Assembly: GCF_018613675.1 (NCBI RefSeq)
Contig: NZ_JAGGPQ010000005.1
Coordinates: 1 to 64,000 of the forward strand
Direction: 5' to 3'
Length of the DNA stretch: 64,000 nucleotides
DNA from: Arthrobacter sp. ISL-85
GTDB taxonomy: Bacteria > Actinomycetota > Actinomycetes > Actinomycetales > Micrococcaceae
Numbering within the stretch: position 1 is the first letter of the stretch; each line of letters begins with the position of its first letter. The translations under genes and the position numbers were made by a program. The notes below the pieces were generated by a model that was not told the origin of the DNA, did not search any database, and saw nothing but the letters and a program-made list of their open reading frames with translations. Positions 9,483-17,615 of the stretch are shown in pieces.

Positions 9483-10013
9483 TTGGCCGGCTGCAGGATC
9501 CGGGAGTTCCTGGGTTTGGCCGCGGTCATCACCACCACCCAGCTCACAGGGGGTGCCTGGGGCGCAGCCTTCCTGTTCCTCTTCATGGCCGCGGGCTTCG
9601 GGGCCGTGTTCGCCCGGGAAAGCACCAACTGGTGGGCCCTGATCCCGTCAGGCGTCATGTTCACGCTGGCGGTCATCGTGGCCCTTCCGCAAGAACTGCA
9701 GGGTACCCCTACTGCAGCAGTCCTCTTCCTGGGCCTGGCCGCAACCTTTGGTGTGCTGTCACTGGTGCCGGTCCGCACCAGTGACCCTGCCCGCGACCAT
9801 ACGGACCGGATGAAATGGCCGCTGATCCCGGCCGGGATCCTTGCCGTCATGGGACTGATCTTCGTCCTCCAGGCAACCGCGCTGCTCATCCCCGTGGACT
9901 TCGCCTTCCCCGCGGTCATGATCCTGGCGGGGCTCGCCCTGATGGTCTACGCCTACCTCACCTACCGTGACGGACGGCAGAAGGCACACGGTCCAGGGCC
10001 GCGCGCAGGCTGA
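9483..10013 (+). CDS. Hypothetical integral membrane protein
   Basis: A TTG codon at 9483 is the only usable start after the in-frame stop at 9462; AAAGAAG at 9464-9470 is a possible ribosome site. The 176-residue protein has about five or six hydrophobic segments (for example GAAFLFLFMAAGFGAVF and LIPAGILAVMGLIFVL) and a short charged loop (SDPARDHTDRMKW) in the middle. No family is recognised. It could have lost an N-terminal helix, as the first membrane segment begins very close to the start. Its upstream region holds the paired DosR-like boxes. Confidence 0.65.
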   Translation: MAGCRIREFLGLAAVITTTQLTGGAWGAAFLFLFMAAGFGAVFARESTNWWALIPSGVMFTLAVIVALPQELQGTPTAAVLFLGLAATFGVLSLVPVRTSDPARDHTDRMKWPLIPAGILAVMGLIFVLQATALLIPVDFAFPAVMILAGLALMVYAYLTYRDGRQKAHGPGPRAG

Positions 10014-10028
10014 GACCGCGGGATGGCA

Positions 10029-10259
10029 CTACACGGCAGTCCCGGACGGGAACTTTGCCATTACGTGCCGGCCCGGGGGGAGGGATCGGGCAAGAAGCGT
10101 GGCCCACAGCCACGAGGCGAAGGACCGGAACACCACCGAGGCGCCGGCCACCAAACCGCGCGTCGCATCCACCATGCGTGCCCCTGCCATCTCCACGATG
10201 CGTGCCCCGGCCAGGACGCTGATGGCCATGGCCCCCACGGCCACGAAGTACTGCCGGCG
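10029..10259 (-). pseudogene. Remnant of a TDT/TehA-type tellurite-resistance or dicarboxylate transporter
   Basis: The frame after the in-frame stop at 10260-10262 reads RRQYFVAVGAMAISVLAG and then GLVAGASVVFRSFASWLWATLL, which resembles two adjacent helices of the TDT family (normally about 330-400 residues and ten helices). Only about 76 codons are left and the rest of the gene is absent on both sides. Family assignment rests on short motifs, so it is tentative; a small membrane peptide starting at ATG 10244 cannot be excluded. Confidence 0.4.
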
Positions 10260-10347
10260 TCAGTGGCGGTGTCCATACACCCAACTTAGGCTGGTGGATC
10301 CGGCCCGCCGGGTCAGCCAGGGGAGTCCGGCCAGGGGAATCCGGCGG

Positions 10348-10749
10348 CTACCCCGCCGTCCGTGATGTCCTGGACGTCGGGGGCCCCGGCTCTTTAGGCT
10401 CTTTGGCTGGCAGGGAGGCGACGTAGCCCAATGCCTTCTCTGCCCATGCCCGCGCCCGGGTCTCGTCGCCGTCGCCCTCTTCGTTCCACACTTCGGGCAG
10501 CCCGGTGTATCCGCCCATGGGCCGCTCCGCCGGGCCGAACGGGACGGTCCGCTCGGAGGACTCCAGCAGCTCCCTGTCCTTTGGGGAGAGCTTCACGCCG
10601 ATGGTGGACCCGAACAGCCCGGCGAACATGTTGCCGTTGACGAACGCGCCCAGGTTGCCGAACATCGGCTTCACCACCACCCCGGGGTGGTCCGGGACCA
10701 CGCGGCGGAACCGCTCTTTTTCTTCCTCGGTTGCTTTGGGCATCTCCAT
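10348..10749 (-). CDS. TfoX N-terminal domain protein
   Basis: ATG at 10749 with GGGAGG eight bases upstream gives 133 residues. The body is a TfoX_N domain: VVPDHPGVVVKPMFGNLGAF, then NGNMFAGLFG, and RTVPFGPAERPMGGYTGLP, as in small stand-alone TfoX_N proteins of actinobacteria. The C-terminal TfoX_C domain is absent. The biochemical role of such stand-alone domains is not established. The longer frame to 10902 is rejected because the family begins at MPKATEEEKERF. Confidence 0.85.
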   Translation of the reverse strand: MEMPKATEEEKERFRRVVPDHPGVVVKPMFGNLGAFVNGNMFAGLFGSTIGVKLSPKDRELLESSERTVPFGPAERPMGGYTGLPEVWNEEGDGDETRARAWAEKALGYVASLPAKEPKEPGPPTSRTSRTAG

Positions 10750-10978
10750 GGCTTCGCCTCCCGGTGGCAGCGTATTTCCGCAGGATCTGGATGCAGGATA
10801 TGCCTCTTTGGCGGCACGGTCGAGAAGAGGTTGGGGCAGGGGCCCAGCCGGCAATAAATGCGCCACTGAGCAGGTCAAACTTCCTGCAGGAGTGCTATAC
10901 ATAGCTCAAGGCAACTATTTATTGGCTGCCCTGCCACGGGACATTGATCCGGGATACTTCCGAAGGCTGGAGGCAACG

Positions 10979-11479
10979 GTGCTGAACACGCCAGCCCTGA
11001 ACCCGGCTCCACAGTCCCGGACCCCGGCCGCCGGCAGGCTCACGCCCCCGTCCCTCGCCGCGCTCGCCTGCCTCAGCCTCGCGTTGCTGACCGGCTGCAG
11101 CGGCGGCACCAGCCAGTCGGTGTCCACGGCCGTCAAGGACAGTTCCTCTGCCGTCGCCACCGCCCGGATCGCCCTGCGGCAGGACATGGACGGCAAGCTC
11201 ACCCGTGCCGCAGCCTCCACCAGCCTGGATGACGAGCTCAAGGAGATCCAGACCAGCCGCAGCACCGTCCTGAAGCTCTCGCCCTCCACCCAGGAGGACC
11301 GCGACACCCAGAAGCAGGCACTGGACGTGCTGGACCAGTGCGCCGCCGGCTTTACCACGGCACGCGCCGCGCTGGCAGGGAACGACGGCGGCACCCCCTC
11401 CCTGCCGGACGGAGACAAGGCGCTGGCTGACGCGCAGGACGCCCTGAAGCAGCTCGAAGACAATGTGGGGTCCCAATGA
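10979..11479 (+). CDS. Small lipoprotein of unknown function
   Basis: GTG at 10979 with GGAGG at 10969-10973 starts a 166-residue protein with a lipoprotein signal (LALLTGC). The mature part is a helical, charged chain (TAVKDSSSAVATARIALRQD and ALDVLDQCAAGFTTARAALA), suggestive of a helical bundle facing outwards. It overlaps or abuts the Nramp-like gene and probably starts its operon. Confidence 0.8.
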   Translation: MLNTPALNPAPQSRTPAAGRLTPPSLAALACLSLALLTGCSGGTSQSVSTAVKDSSSAVATARIALRQDMDGKLTRAAASTSLDDELKEIQTSRSTVLKLSPSTQEDRDTQKQALDVLDQCAAGFTTARAALAGNDGGTPSLPDGDKALADAQDALKQLEDNVGSQ

Positions 11480-11489
11480 AGGCTCACTC

Positions 11490-12716
11490 GTGAAGCGGCT
11501 CCTCGGCGTCGCGCTCGGGGTCCTCACCGCCATCGGTGGGTTCGTGGACATCGGGGACCTGGTGACCAACGCCGTCGTCGGCTCCCGCTTTGGACTGTCC
11601 CTGGTGTGGGTGGTGGCCATCGGCGTGCTGGGGATCATCCTGTTCGCCAACATGTCGGGCCGGGTGGCAGCAGTGTCAGGCCGGGCCACCTTCGAGGTGA
11701 TCCGCGAACGGCTGGGGCCCAGGGCCGGACTGGCCAACCTTTCGGCATCGTTCCTGATCAACCTCATGACTGTTACAGCGGAGATCGGCGGCATTGCCCT
11801 GTCCCTGCAGCTGGCCAGCAGCGTCTACTACCTGCTGTGGATTCCCGTGGCTGCGCTGGCGGTGTGGCTGGTGATCTGGCGGGTCCGGTTCTCCATCATG
11901 GAGAACGTCACGGGCCTGCTGGGGCTGACCCTGATCATCTTCGCGGTGGCGCTGTTCCTGCTCAAACCGGACTGGGGCTCGCTGGCCGGACAGCTGACGC
12001 CCGCGGTGCCGCAGCAGGAGACGGTCTGGACGTACAGCTACTACGCGATTGCCTTGTTCGGCGCGGCCATGACCCCTTACGAGGTGTTCTTCTTCTCCTC
12101 CGGTGCCGTGGAGGAGGGGTGGACCGCGAAGGACCTGGGGCAGTCGCGGATCAACGTCCTGGTCGGTTTTCCGTTGGGCGGCCTGCTGTCCGTCTCCATC
12201 GCGGCCTGCGCCGCCGTCGTCCTCCTGCCGGCAGGGATCTCGGTGACCTCGCTGTCCCAGGTGGTCCTGCCCGTGGCGGAGGGCGCCGGAAAATTGGGGC
12301 TGGCGTTTGTCCTGGTGGGCATGGCAGCGGCGACGTTCGGTGCGGCACTGGAAACCACCCTTTCCAGTGGATACACCCTGGCCCAGTTCTTTGGCTGGTC
12401 CTGGGGCAAATTCCGCCGGCCCGCGGAGGCGGCGCGCTTTCACCTGTCCATGATCGTGTGCCTGCTGGTGGGCATCGCGGTGCTGGCCACCGGCGTGGAC
12501 CCCGTCCTGGTGACGGAATACTCGGTGGTGTTCTCGGCAATCGCGTTGCCGCTGACCTACCTGCCCATCCTGATTGTGGCCAACGATCCCCAGTACATGC
12601 GCGAACACGTGAACGGGTCGGCAGTGAACGTGCTGGGCATGGTCTACCTGGTGATCATCCTTCTCGCCTCCATCGCGGCAATTCCCCTCATGATCGCCAC
12701 AGGAGCCGGCTCATGA
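11490..12716 (+). CDS. Divergent Nramp-family metal transporter
   Basis: About eleven membrane helices in Nramp order fill this 408-residue protein. The helix 1 metal motif, normally DPGN, reads D20-I-G-D23. The helix 6 motif, normally MPH preceded by Ala, reads GAAMTPYEVFFF (Met194-Thr-Pro-Tyr), so the Met that favours transition metals and the His are both changed. Similar changes occur in Nramp-related transporters that move other ions such as Mg2+, so Mn/Fe import should not be assumed. GTG 11490 with GAAGG at 11479-11483 fits the conserved N-terminus; ATG 11463 is the alternative. The stop overlaps the next ATG by four bases. Confidence 0.85.
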   Translation: MKRLLGVALGVLTAIGGFVDIGDLVTNAVVGSRFGLSLVWVVAIGVLGIILFANMSGRVAAVSGRATFEVIRERLGPRAGLANLSASFLINLMTVTAEIGGIALSLQLASSVYYLLWIPVAALAVWLVIWRVRFSIMENVTGLLGLTLIIFAVALFLLKPDWGSLAGQLTPAVPQQETVWTYSYYAIALFGAAMTPYEVFFFSSGAVEEGWTAKDLGQSRINVLVGFPLGGLLSVSIAACAAVVLLPAGISVTSLSQVVLPVAEGAGKLGLAFVLVGMAAATFGAALETTLSSGYTLAQFFGWSWGKFRRPAEAARFHLSMIVCLLVGIAVLATGVDPVLVTEYSVVFSAIALPLTYLPILIVANDPQYMREHVNGSAVNVLGMVYLVIILLASIAAIPLMIATGAGS

Positions 12717-13123
12717 CTTCCCTGCACAACCCGCTGCCTCCGGTCCCACACGTGGCCGGGCGCATCCTCGACGCCCAGCTGCACCTCATGGACCGGCAGG
12801 TTTTGGATCACGACGGCGTCCCGGTCACTACCGTGGATGACCTTGAGGTGAGCGGGCCTGCTTTGGACGTGGAGATTCCGCCGGGCACGGAACCGCCGGT
12901 TATTACCGCCCTGCTGACCGGTTCCGTGCTGGGGACGCGCATCTTTGGCGGCAGGCCGCCGTCGTCCCGGCTGGTCCGTATCCCTTGGACTGACGTGGCG
13001 GAGGTGGGCGTGGTGGTGAGGCTTGGCGTCAGCGGGGAGCCGCTGGACGCCAGCTGGGTGGAGCGGTGGGTCCGGGACAAGATCATTGCCCGCATCCCGG
13101 GAGGCCGCCATGATCCTCGGTGA
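12713..13123 (+). CDS. PRC-barrel-like protein, operon partner of the Nramp-like transporter
   Basis: ATG 12713 overlaps the transporter stop (ATGA), which implies translational coupling. The 136-residue soluble protein contains two beta-rich stretches of PRC-barrel type (HLMDRQVLDHDGVPVTTVDD and RLVRIPWTDVAEVGVVVRL) and a C-terminal helix. No signal peptide. The neighbourhood suggests a cytosolic sensor or regulator of the transporter, similar in idea to cytosolic domains of MgtE channels; that link is inference. Confidence 0.7.
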   Translation: MTSLHNPLPPVPHVAGRILDAQLHLMDRQVLDHDGVPVTTVDDLEVSGPALDVEIPPGTEPPVITALLTGSVLGTRIFGGRPPSSRLVRIPWTDVAEVGVVVRLGVSGEPLDASWVERWVRDKIIARIPGGRHDPR

Positions 13124-13457
13124 CCTGCTGGGTACCCCCGTGTTTGATGCCGACGGCGGGCGGCTGGGCCGCGTAGCGGACGCGCGGTTCGTGCTGGAGG
13201 GCGCCCCCCACCAGCTGATGGTCGAGGCCCGCCTGCTGGGGCTGGTAGTTGGCCCGCACAGTGCGTCCTCTTTCATGGGCTACGAGCGGAACGGCCTGAC
13301 CCATCCCCGGCTGCTGGCCCGGATACTGAGGTGGCGGCACCGCGGATCTTTCCTGGTGCTCTGGGAGGACGTTGCGGCGGTGGGCACCGGGTCTGTCCGG
13401 CTGCGCCCCGGATATACCCGCTACAGCACGGCACTGGTGGGCCCCGGGAAGGCCTAA
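13110..13457 (+). CDS. PRC-barrel domain protein
   Basis: ATG 13110 lies inside the previous gene (14-base overlap) with GGGAGG just upstream. The 115-residue product opens with the PRC-barrel signature LGTPVFDADGGRLGRVADARFVL and ends with VLWEDVAAVGTGSVRLRPGY. It is the last gene of the lipoprotein-Nramp-PRC-PRC operon. Confidence 0.75.
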   Translation: MILGDLLGTPVFDADGGRLGRVADARFVLEGAPHQLMVEARLLGLVVGPHSASSFMGYERNGLTHPRLLARILRWRHRGSFLVLWEDVAAVGTGSVRLRPGYTRYSTALVGPGKA

Positions 13458-13480
13458 ATCGGGGCTGATCAGGCACGCAA

Positions 13481-13509
13481 TTAGACGTGGGCGCAATTTC
13501 CTGTAGTGT
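13481..13509 (+). promoter_or_regulatory. Predicted cspA promoter
   Basis: A TTAGAC -35 (13481-13486) and TAGTGT -10 (13504-13509) are separated by exactly 17 bases. A start near 13516 would give cspA a leader of about 145 bases. Confidence 0.5.
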
Positions 13510-13515
13510 TGAACC

Positions 13516-13660
13516 TGTTGTTGTGTTTATGCAGTTGGTAGTTCAGGCAGTACGCGCGGTCGAAAGTCCGTGTTCTTCTGAAGTAGCGGTTTTTGAACAC
13601 CCCACGCCGGAGGGCCCGAAAGTCGGGATTTTCCCTCCACCTTCACGAAGGACAAAAATA
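13516..13660 (+). promoter_or_regulatory. Long 5' leader of cspA
   Basis: About 145 untranslated bases precede the ATG, with a CCCGAAAGTCGGG hairpin (about 13616-13629) followed by a pyrimidine-rich stretch and GAAGGA. Cold-shock genes often control translation through such leaders; here that is inferred from length and structure only. Confidence 0.4.
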
Positions 13661-13864
13661 ATGGCTACTGGTACCGTCAAATGGTTTAACGCTGAAAAGG
13701 GCTTCGGCTTCATCTCCCCGGACGACTCCTCGCAGGATGTTTTCGCGCACTACTCCGCGATCAACTCCAACGGCTTCCGCTCCCTCGAAGAGAACCAGAA
13801 GGTTTCCTTTGACACCGAGCAGGGCCCCAAGGGTCCCCAGGCCACCAATATCCAGGCTCTCTAA
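13661..13864 (+). CDS. cspA: Cold-shock protein
   Basis: A complete 67-residue CSD protein that binds single-stranded nucleic acid and acts as an RNA chaperone. RNP1 is KGFGFIS and RNP2 is DVFAHYS, and the start [18 protein letters not shown] is typical of actinobacterial CspA. The ribosome site GAAGGA precedes ATG 13661, and a strong terminator follows at 13897, so it is a single-gene unit. Confidence 0.97.
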   Translation: MATGTVKWFNAEKGFGFISPDDSSQDVFAHYSAINSNGFRSLEENQKVSFDTEQGPKGPQATNIQAL

Positions 13865-13896
13865 TTTCCTAGGGATCCGGGACCGTTAGGTTTCTA

Positions 13897-13935
13897 AGCA
13901 GGGCTTGCCGTTATACGGCAGGCCCTGCTTTTTGT
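13897..13935 (+). terminator. Rho-independent terminator of cspA
   Basis: A 14-bp stem (AGCAGGGCTTGCCG and its near-perfect complement, one G-T pair) closes on a TTATA loop and runs into CTTTTTGTT. Confidence 0.85.
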
Positions 13936-14308
13936 TAACGCAGGCGTGCCGGTGCGCCCATCGCAGCGGCCCCTTGCTCTTATAGGCGCCGGCCGCCGGG
14001 CGAAATTATTGCTCTCTCGACAAAATTCAGTTGAAGGAGCAAGCTAATACTTGCGTACGTCGGAGCCTGCCGAACCCACGCCCGCGGCGGCGCCTCGAGA
14101 AAAAAATCTAACCTGCGCGGCACCAGTTGGGGTGGTGCATGTCCGGCACGAACATCGGCCGGCACCAGCTGCCCGCGCTCCCCGGCATCGGCAGCCGGCA
14201 CCCTTAACGCCCTAAATCAGCGGCCGGTTCGGCCCATCGAAGCTATGCGTTGAATCGGCCTTGGAAAACATCGGTTTCTGGCCGATTGCCGTTCAAGAGA
14301 GCATTGCT
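13936..14308. other. Intergenic region before the cupredoxin gene
   Basis: About 370 bases with no gene I can support. It is locally less GC-rich (around 14000-14060 and an A-run at 14100) and contains a small GCACCA/TGGTGC inverted repeat near 14121-14140. It probably holds the cupredoxin promoter. Confidence 0.5.
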
Positions 14309-15262
14309 ATGAAGGAATATCGGGGAATCAATTTCAGATTCAACAAACTGGCATTCATCGTTGCAGCCGTTGTTGCGCTGTTCGCTTCGCTGGCCGCAGC
14401 CGGTCCCGCATCCGCCGACGGACAGGGCCACCGTAACTGGCAGGTGCAAGTGGGCTCAGAATCCTGGGACCAGGAAATCCAAGGCATGGCGTTCCTCCCG
14501 TCTGAGATCTTTATCAATGAGGGAGACACCATTCATTGGAGAGCAAACTCAGCGGAAATCCACACTGTGACGTTCCTGGCGTCGGGCCAGTCGCTGCAGG
14601 AATTCAACCCGTTCGACCCCGCCCAGTTGGGGCCGGTCGGTGGAAGTAGCTACGACGGGCATTCGTATTACAACTCCGGCCTCCTTGCCAACGTGGACGT
14701 ACCAGGCTTCCCGACAGCCAAGGACTACAGCCTGGCGTTCCCGTGGGAAGGTGACTTCACCTACTACTGCCTGGTCCATGGCATGGCTATGAAAGGAACC
14801 GTCCACGTTCGGGATCGCGGCACGGAATACCCGTACAGCCAGGGTGACTACAACCGGTCGTCGAAGGCGGAGGAGCGTTCCATCATCCGTGACGGCGAAC
14901 GGCTTGACGCCTCGCTCGCCGACCAGGCCACCAACCACCGTGTGCTCGCCGGCGGTGACGACGGCGTTGCGATGGTCATGCGCTTCGTCCGGCCCACCGT
15001 GACAGTGCATGTGGGCGAGACAGTGGTGTTCGCCAACACCGGCATGGGCGCTCCGCATACTGTTACCTTCGGCACCGAACCGGCGAACGTTTTCGCCCCG
15101 TCCGGCGACCCGTGGCAGTTCACCGGCGGAAATCTGAACTCGGGAATCATTTTGCCGGGCAAGGACTTCACTGTGAAGTTCCAGGCGGAGGGAACCTTCG
15201 ACTACATCTGTGCACTCCATGACTACATGGGCATGGTGGGCAAGGTGAAAGTCGTCGATTGA
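14309..15262 (+). CDS. Secreted two-domain cupredoxin
   Basis: ATG 14309 with AAGAGAG upstream gives 317 residues. A signal peptide ends at AAAGPASA (residue 36). Two plastocyanin-like domains follow. Each shows a full type 1 copper set: in the first, His in EIHTVTF and Cys-His-Met in YYCLVHGMAM; in the second, His in APHTVTF and Cys-His-Met in YICALHDYMGM. The protein should be an extracellular blue-copper electron carrier or copper-binding protein. It lacks the extra His-rich motifs of multicopper oxidases. No redox partner lies beside it, and a terminator follows. Confidence 0.85.
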   Translation: MKEYRGINFRFNKLAFIVAAVVALFASLAAAGPASADGQGHRNWQVQVGSESWDQEIQGMAFLPSEIFINEGDTIHWRANSAEIHTVTFLASGQSLQEFNPFDPAQLGPVGGSSYDGHSYYNSGLLANVDVPGFPTAKDYSLAFPWEGDFTYYCLVHGMAMKGTVHVRDRGTEYPYSQGDYNRSSKAEERSIIRDGERLDASLADQATNHRVLAGGDDGVAMVMRFVRPTVTVHVGETVVFANTGMGAPHTVTFGTEPANVFAPSGDPWQFTGGNLNSGIILPGKDFTVKFQAEGTFDYICALHDYMGMVGKVKVVD

Positions 15263-15272
15263 TGAATACGAC

Positions 15273-15312
15273 AGCGCGCCCGGCTGGAGCTTTCGCTCCG
15301 GCCGGGCGCGCT
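15273..15312. terminator. Bidirectional terminator between the cupredoxin gene and gntK
   Basis: An 18-bp GC-rich stem with one mismatch around a TTTC loop lies between two convergent genes. There is no T-run on the plus side. Confidence 0.65.
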
Positions 15313-15341
15313 GGTGATTCCACCTCCCGGGGCAGACAGGC

Positions 15342-15953
15342 CTAGGAGTTGGCAGGGTCTCCAGGCTGGCCCCCCGCGGACGACCGGCCCGGATGGGGGT
15401 GGCCCAGAGCCGTTGAACCGGAAGCCGGCGAGAGGCCAAGGCGGCTGACCACCTCGGCCGCTTCCTCGGCGGGAGTCCGCCCCACGTCCACCACGATGGT
15501 GTTCTCCTCCGGTCCCGGCGGCTCCAGGGTGGCGATCTGCGAATCCAACAGGGAAGCGGGCATGTAGTGGTCCATGCGCGCCGTCAGCCGCCGGCCGATT
15601 TGTTCCTTGGAGCCCGACAAATGCACGAAAACGACGTTCTTTTCCCGGAGCCGGTCGCGGTAGATCTTTTTCAGCGCGGAGCAGGTGATGATGCCTGGTA
15701 TCCCGGCCATCGTGTGCTCGATGATCCATGAGGCAATGGTGTCCAGCCAGGGCCAGCGGTCCTCGTCGGTGAGGGGGATCCCGGCAGCCATCTTTTCCAC
15801 GTTTTCGGCCGGGTGCAGGTCGTCGCCTTCCTCCAGGTCCCAGCCGAGCTGGCCGGCAAGGATGCCCGCCACCGTTGACTTGCCCGAGCCGGACACGCCC
15901 ATGATGACGAGAACCGGCTGCTGGACGGACTCGGGGGTGGGTGCGGCGTCCAT
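15342..15953 (-). CDS. gntK: Gluconokinase
   Basis: A 203-residue P-loop kinase that phosphorylates gluconate to 6-phosphogluconate for the pentose phosphate pathway. It shows Walker A GVSGSGKST, the substrate motif EEGDDLHPAENVEKM, DEDRWPWL, CSALKKIYRDRLR and RMDHYMPASLLDSQ, all typical of GntK. About 25 Gly/Pro-rich residues extend the C-terminus. Its ATG shares one base with the gntP stop (TGATG), so the two are translationally coupled. Confidence 0.95.
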   Translation of the reverse strand: MDAAPTPESVQQPVLVIMGVSGSGKSTVAGILAGQLGWDLEEGDDLHPAENVEKMAAGIPLTDEDRWPWLDTIASWIIEHTMAGIPGIITCSALKKIYRDRLREKNVVFVHLSGSKEQIGRRLTARMDHYMPASLLDSQIATLEPPGPEENTIVVDVGRTPAEEAAEVVSRLGLSPASGSTALGHPHPGRSSAGGQPGDPANS

Positions 15954-17359
15954 CAGGGGATCACCACTGAAAGGACCATGACCAGCGCGAAGCCGACCAC
16001 AGAGATGAGGGTCTCCATGACTGACCAGGTTTTGAATGTTTGGCCTACGGTCAGGCCAAAGAGTTCCTTGACCAGCCAGAAACCGGCATCGTTCACGTGG
16101 GAGAGGAACAGGGAGCCGGCGCCCACGGCGAGTACGAGCAGCCCAGCGTGGCCGGGGGAGAGGGTGGCCGCCAGCGGCGCAACGATGCCTGCCGCGGTCA
16201 CGGTTGCCACGGTGGCTGAACCGGTTGCGAGCCGAATGGCCACCGCGATCAGGAAGCCCAGGACCAGGACGGAGATGTTGGCTCCGGTGGCCCACTTGGC
16301 AACGGCATCGCCGACTCCGGCTCCGATGAGGGTCTGCTTGAATCCGCCGCCTGCGCCCACGATCAGGATCACTGCCGCGATGGGGCCCACGGATGCGCCG
16401 ATCTTGGTGCCGATCTTGGTGCCGCTGAAGCCGACGGCGTAGCCAAAGGTCACGAGGGCCAGCAGGACTGCGAGGGTCATGGCCACCAGCGGCTCACCGA
16501 TGAAGTCAAAGAAGACGCGCGCCGCGCTGGGGTTCTTGGAGTTGGGGTCCACAATGTCCACTACGGCCTTGAGGAGCATCAGCACGACCGGGAAGACGAT
16601 GGTCAGCAGGGTCACGAGGAACGTGGGCTGGCGCTTGACGTCAGGATCGGCCTGGGTGTGTTCGGTGTCGATGCCGCCTGCTACCTTCGGTGCATCCACG
16701 GGGACCCAGCGGGCAGCATAGACGGCGAACAGCGGGCCGCAGATGATCACAGTGGGAATGGCGATCAGGAGTCCGAGGGCCAGGGTGATGCCCAGCGGGG
16801 CGTTAAGGCTGGATATGGCCACGAGGGGACCGGGGTGCGGCGGGACCAGGCCATGCAGGACCGAGAGGCCGGCGAGGGCGGGAATGGCTACCCGCATCAG
16901 CTTCCGGCCCGACCGCTGGGCCACCAGGACGATGACGGGCAGCAGCAGCACGAGGCCGATCTCGAAGAACATCGGCAAGCCGATGATGACGGCAACCAGC
17001 GCCATGGCCCAGGGGAGGACTTTCGGGGAGACTTTGCCGAGCAGGGTGTCCACCACACGGTTGGCGCCACCGGAGTCTGCCAACAGTTTGCCCAGCATGG
17101 CACCGAGTGCGATCAGCAGGCCGACTTCTTTCAGCGTGCCACCGACGCCATCTTCGAAGTTGCTGATGACCTTCCCCAGTTCAATCCCGGAGGCGAGGCC
17201 GACGAATGCCGATCCGAGGACCAGCGACAGGAACGGGTGGAGCTTGAGTTTGACGATCAGGAATACGATCAGCGCAATGCCGATGGCGGCGACTACGACC
17301 AGTTGGGTGTCGTGTCCGTTCCACGGCTCCGTGGCGGCGGGAAGGAGAAGGGATTGCAT
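15953..17359 (-). CDS. gntP: Gluconate:H+ symporter (GntP family)
   Basis: ATG 17359 follows GAGGAAG and gives 468 residues with about 12-14 membrane helices. Family marks include GLPMFFEIGLVLLLP, GLVPPHPGPL, GAGGGFKQTLI, ATGSATVATVTAAGIV and SHVNDAGFWLVKE. It should import gluconate for the kinase encoded directly downstream. The upstream frame to 17434 is not needed. A heptamer direct repeat lies in the likely promoter. Confidence 0.95.
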   Translation of the reverse strand: MQSLLLPAATEPWNGHDTQLVVVAAIGIALIVFLIVKLKLHPFLSLVLGSAFVGLASGIELGKVISNFEDGVGGTLKEVGLLIALGAMLGKLLADSGGANRVVDTLLGKVSPKVLPWAMALVAVIIGLPMFFEIGLVLLLPVIVLVAQRSGRKLMRVAIPALAGLSVLHGLVPPHPGPLVAISSLNAPLGITLALGLLIAIPTVIICGPLFAVYAARWVPVDAPKVAGGIDTEHTQADPDVKRQPTFLVTLLTIVFPVVLMLLKAVVDIVDPNSKNPSAARVFFDFIGEPLVAMTLAVLLALVTFGYAVGFSGTKIGTKIGASVGPIAAVILIVGAGGGFKQTLIGAGVGDAVAKWATGANISVLVLGFLIAVAIRLATGSATVATVTAAGIVAPLAATLSPGHAGLLVLAVGAGSLFLSHVNDAGFWLVKELFGLTVGQTFKTWSVMETLISVVGFALVMVLSVVIP

Positions 17360-17415
17360 GTTGCTTCCTCGGTGTGGGGTAGGGCGGCCAACGAAACTGG
17401 TGGCTGCCATAATAA

Positions 17416-17429
17416 GTATGACGTATGAC
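17416..17429 (-). promoter_or_regulatory. Candidate operator of the gluconate operon
   Basis: Two back-to-back copies of GTATGAC (17416-17422 and 17423-17429) lie 57-70 bases before gntP, next to a TATTAT that could be its -10 on the minus strand. The regulator is not encoded nearby; a GntR-type repressor is a guess. Confidence 0.4.
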
Positions 17430-17615
17430 ACCAAGAAAAATGAATAAGTAGGACATTTCCGATTTTCGCCAGCGCACCCTCATGCTCTCCCCGACGGCGG
17501 GCATGCCGACCTGCGGGCGCCTGGGGCGATTGCCCGGGAACACCGGCCGTCCCGCCGTCGTTATGCCCCTTGGTGTGCCATGCCGGTGCGCCACTCGCCT
17601 AGCAAAGGACACCCC

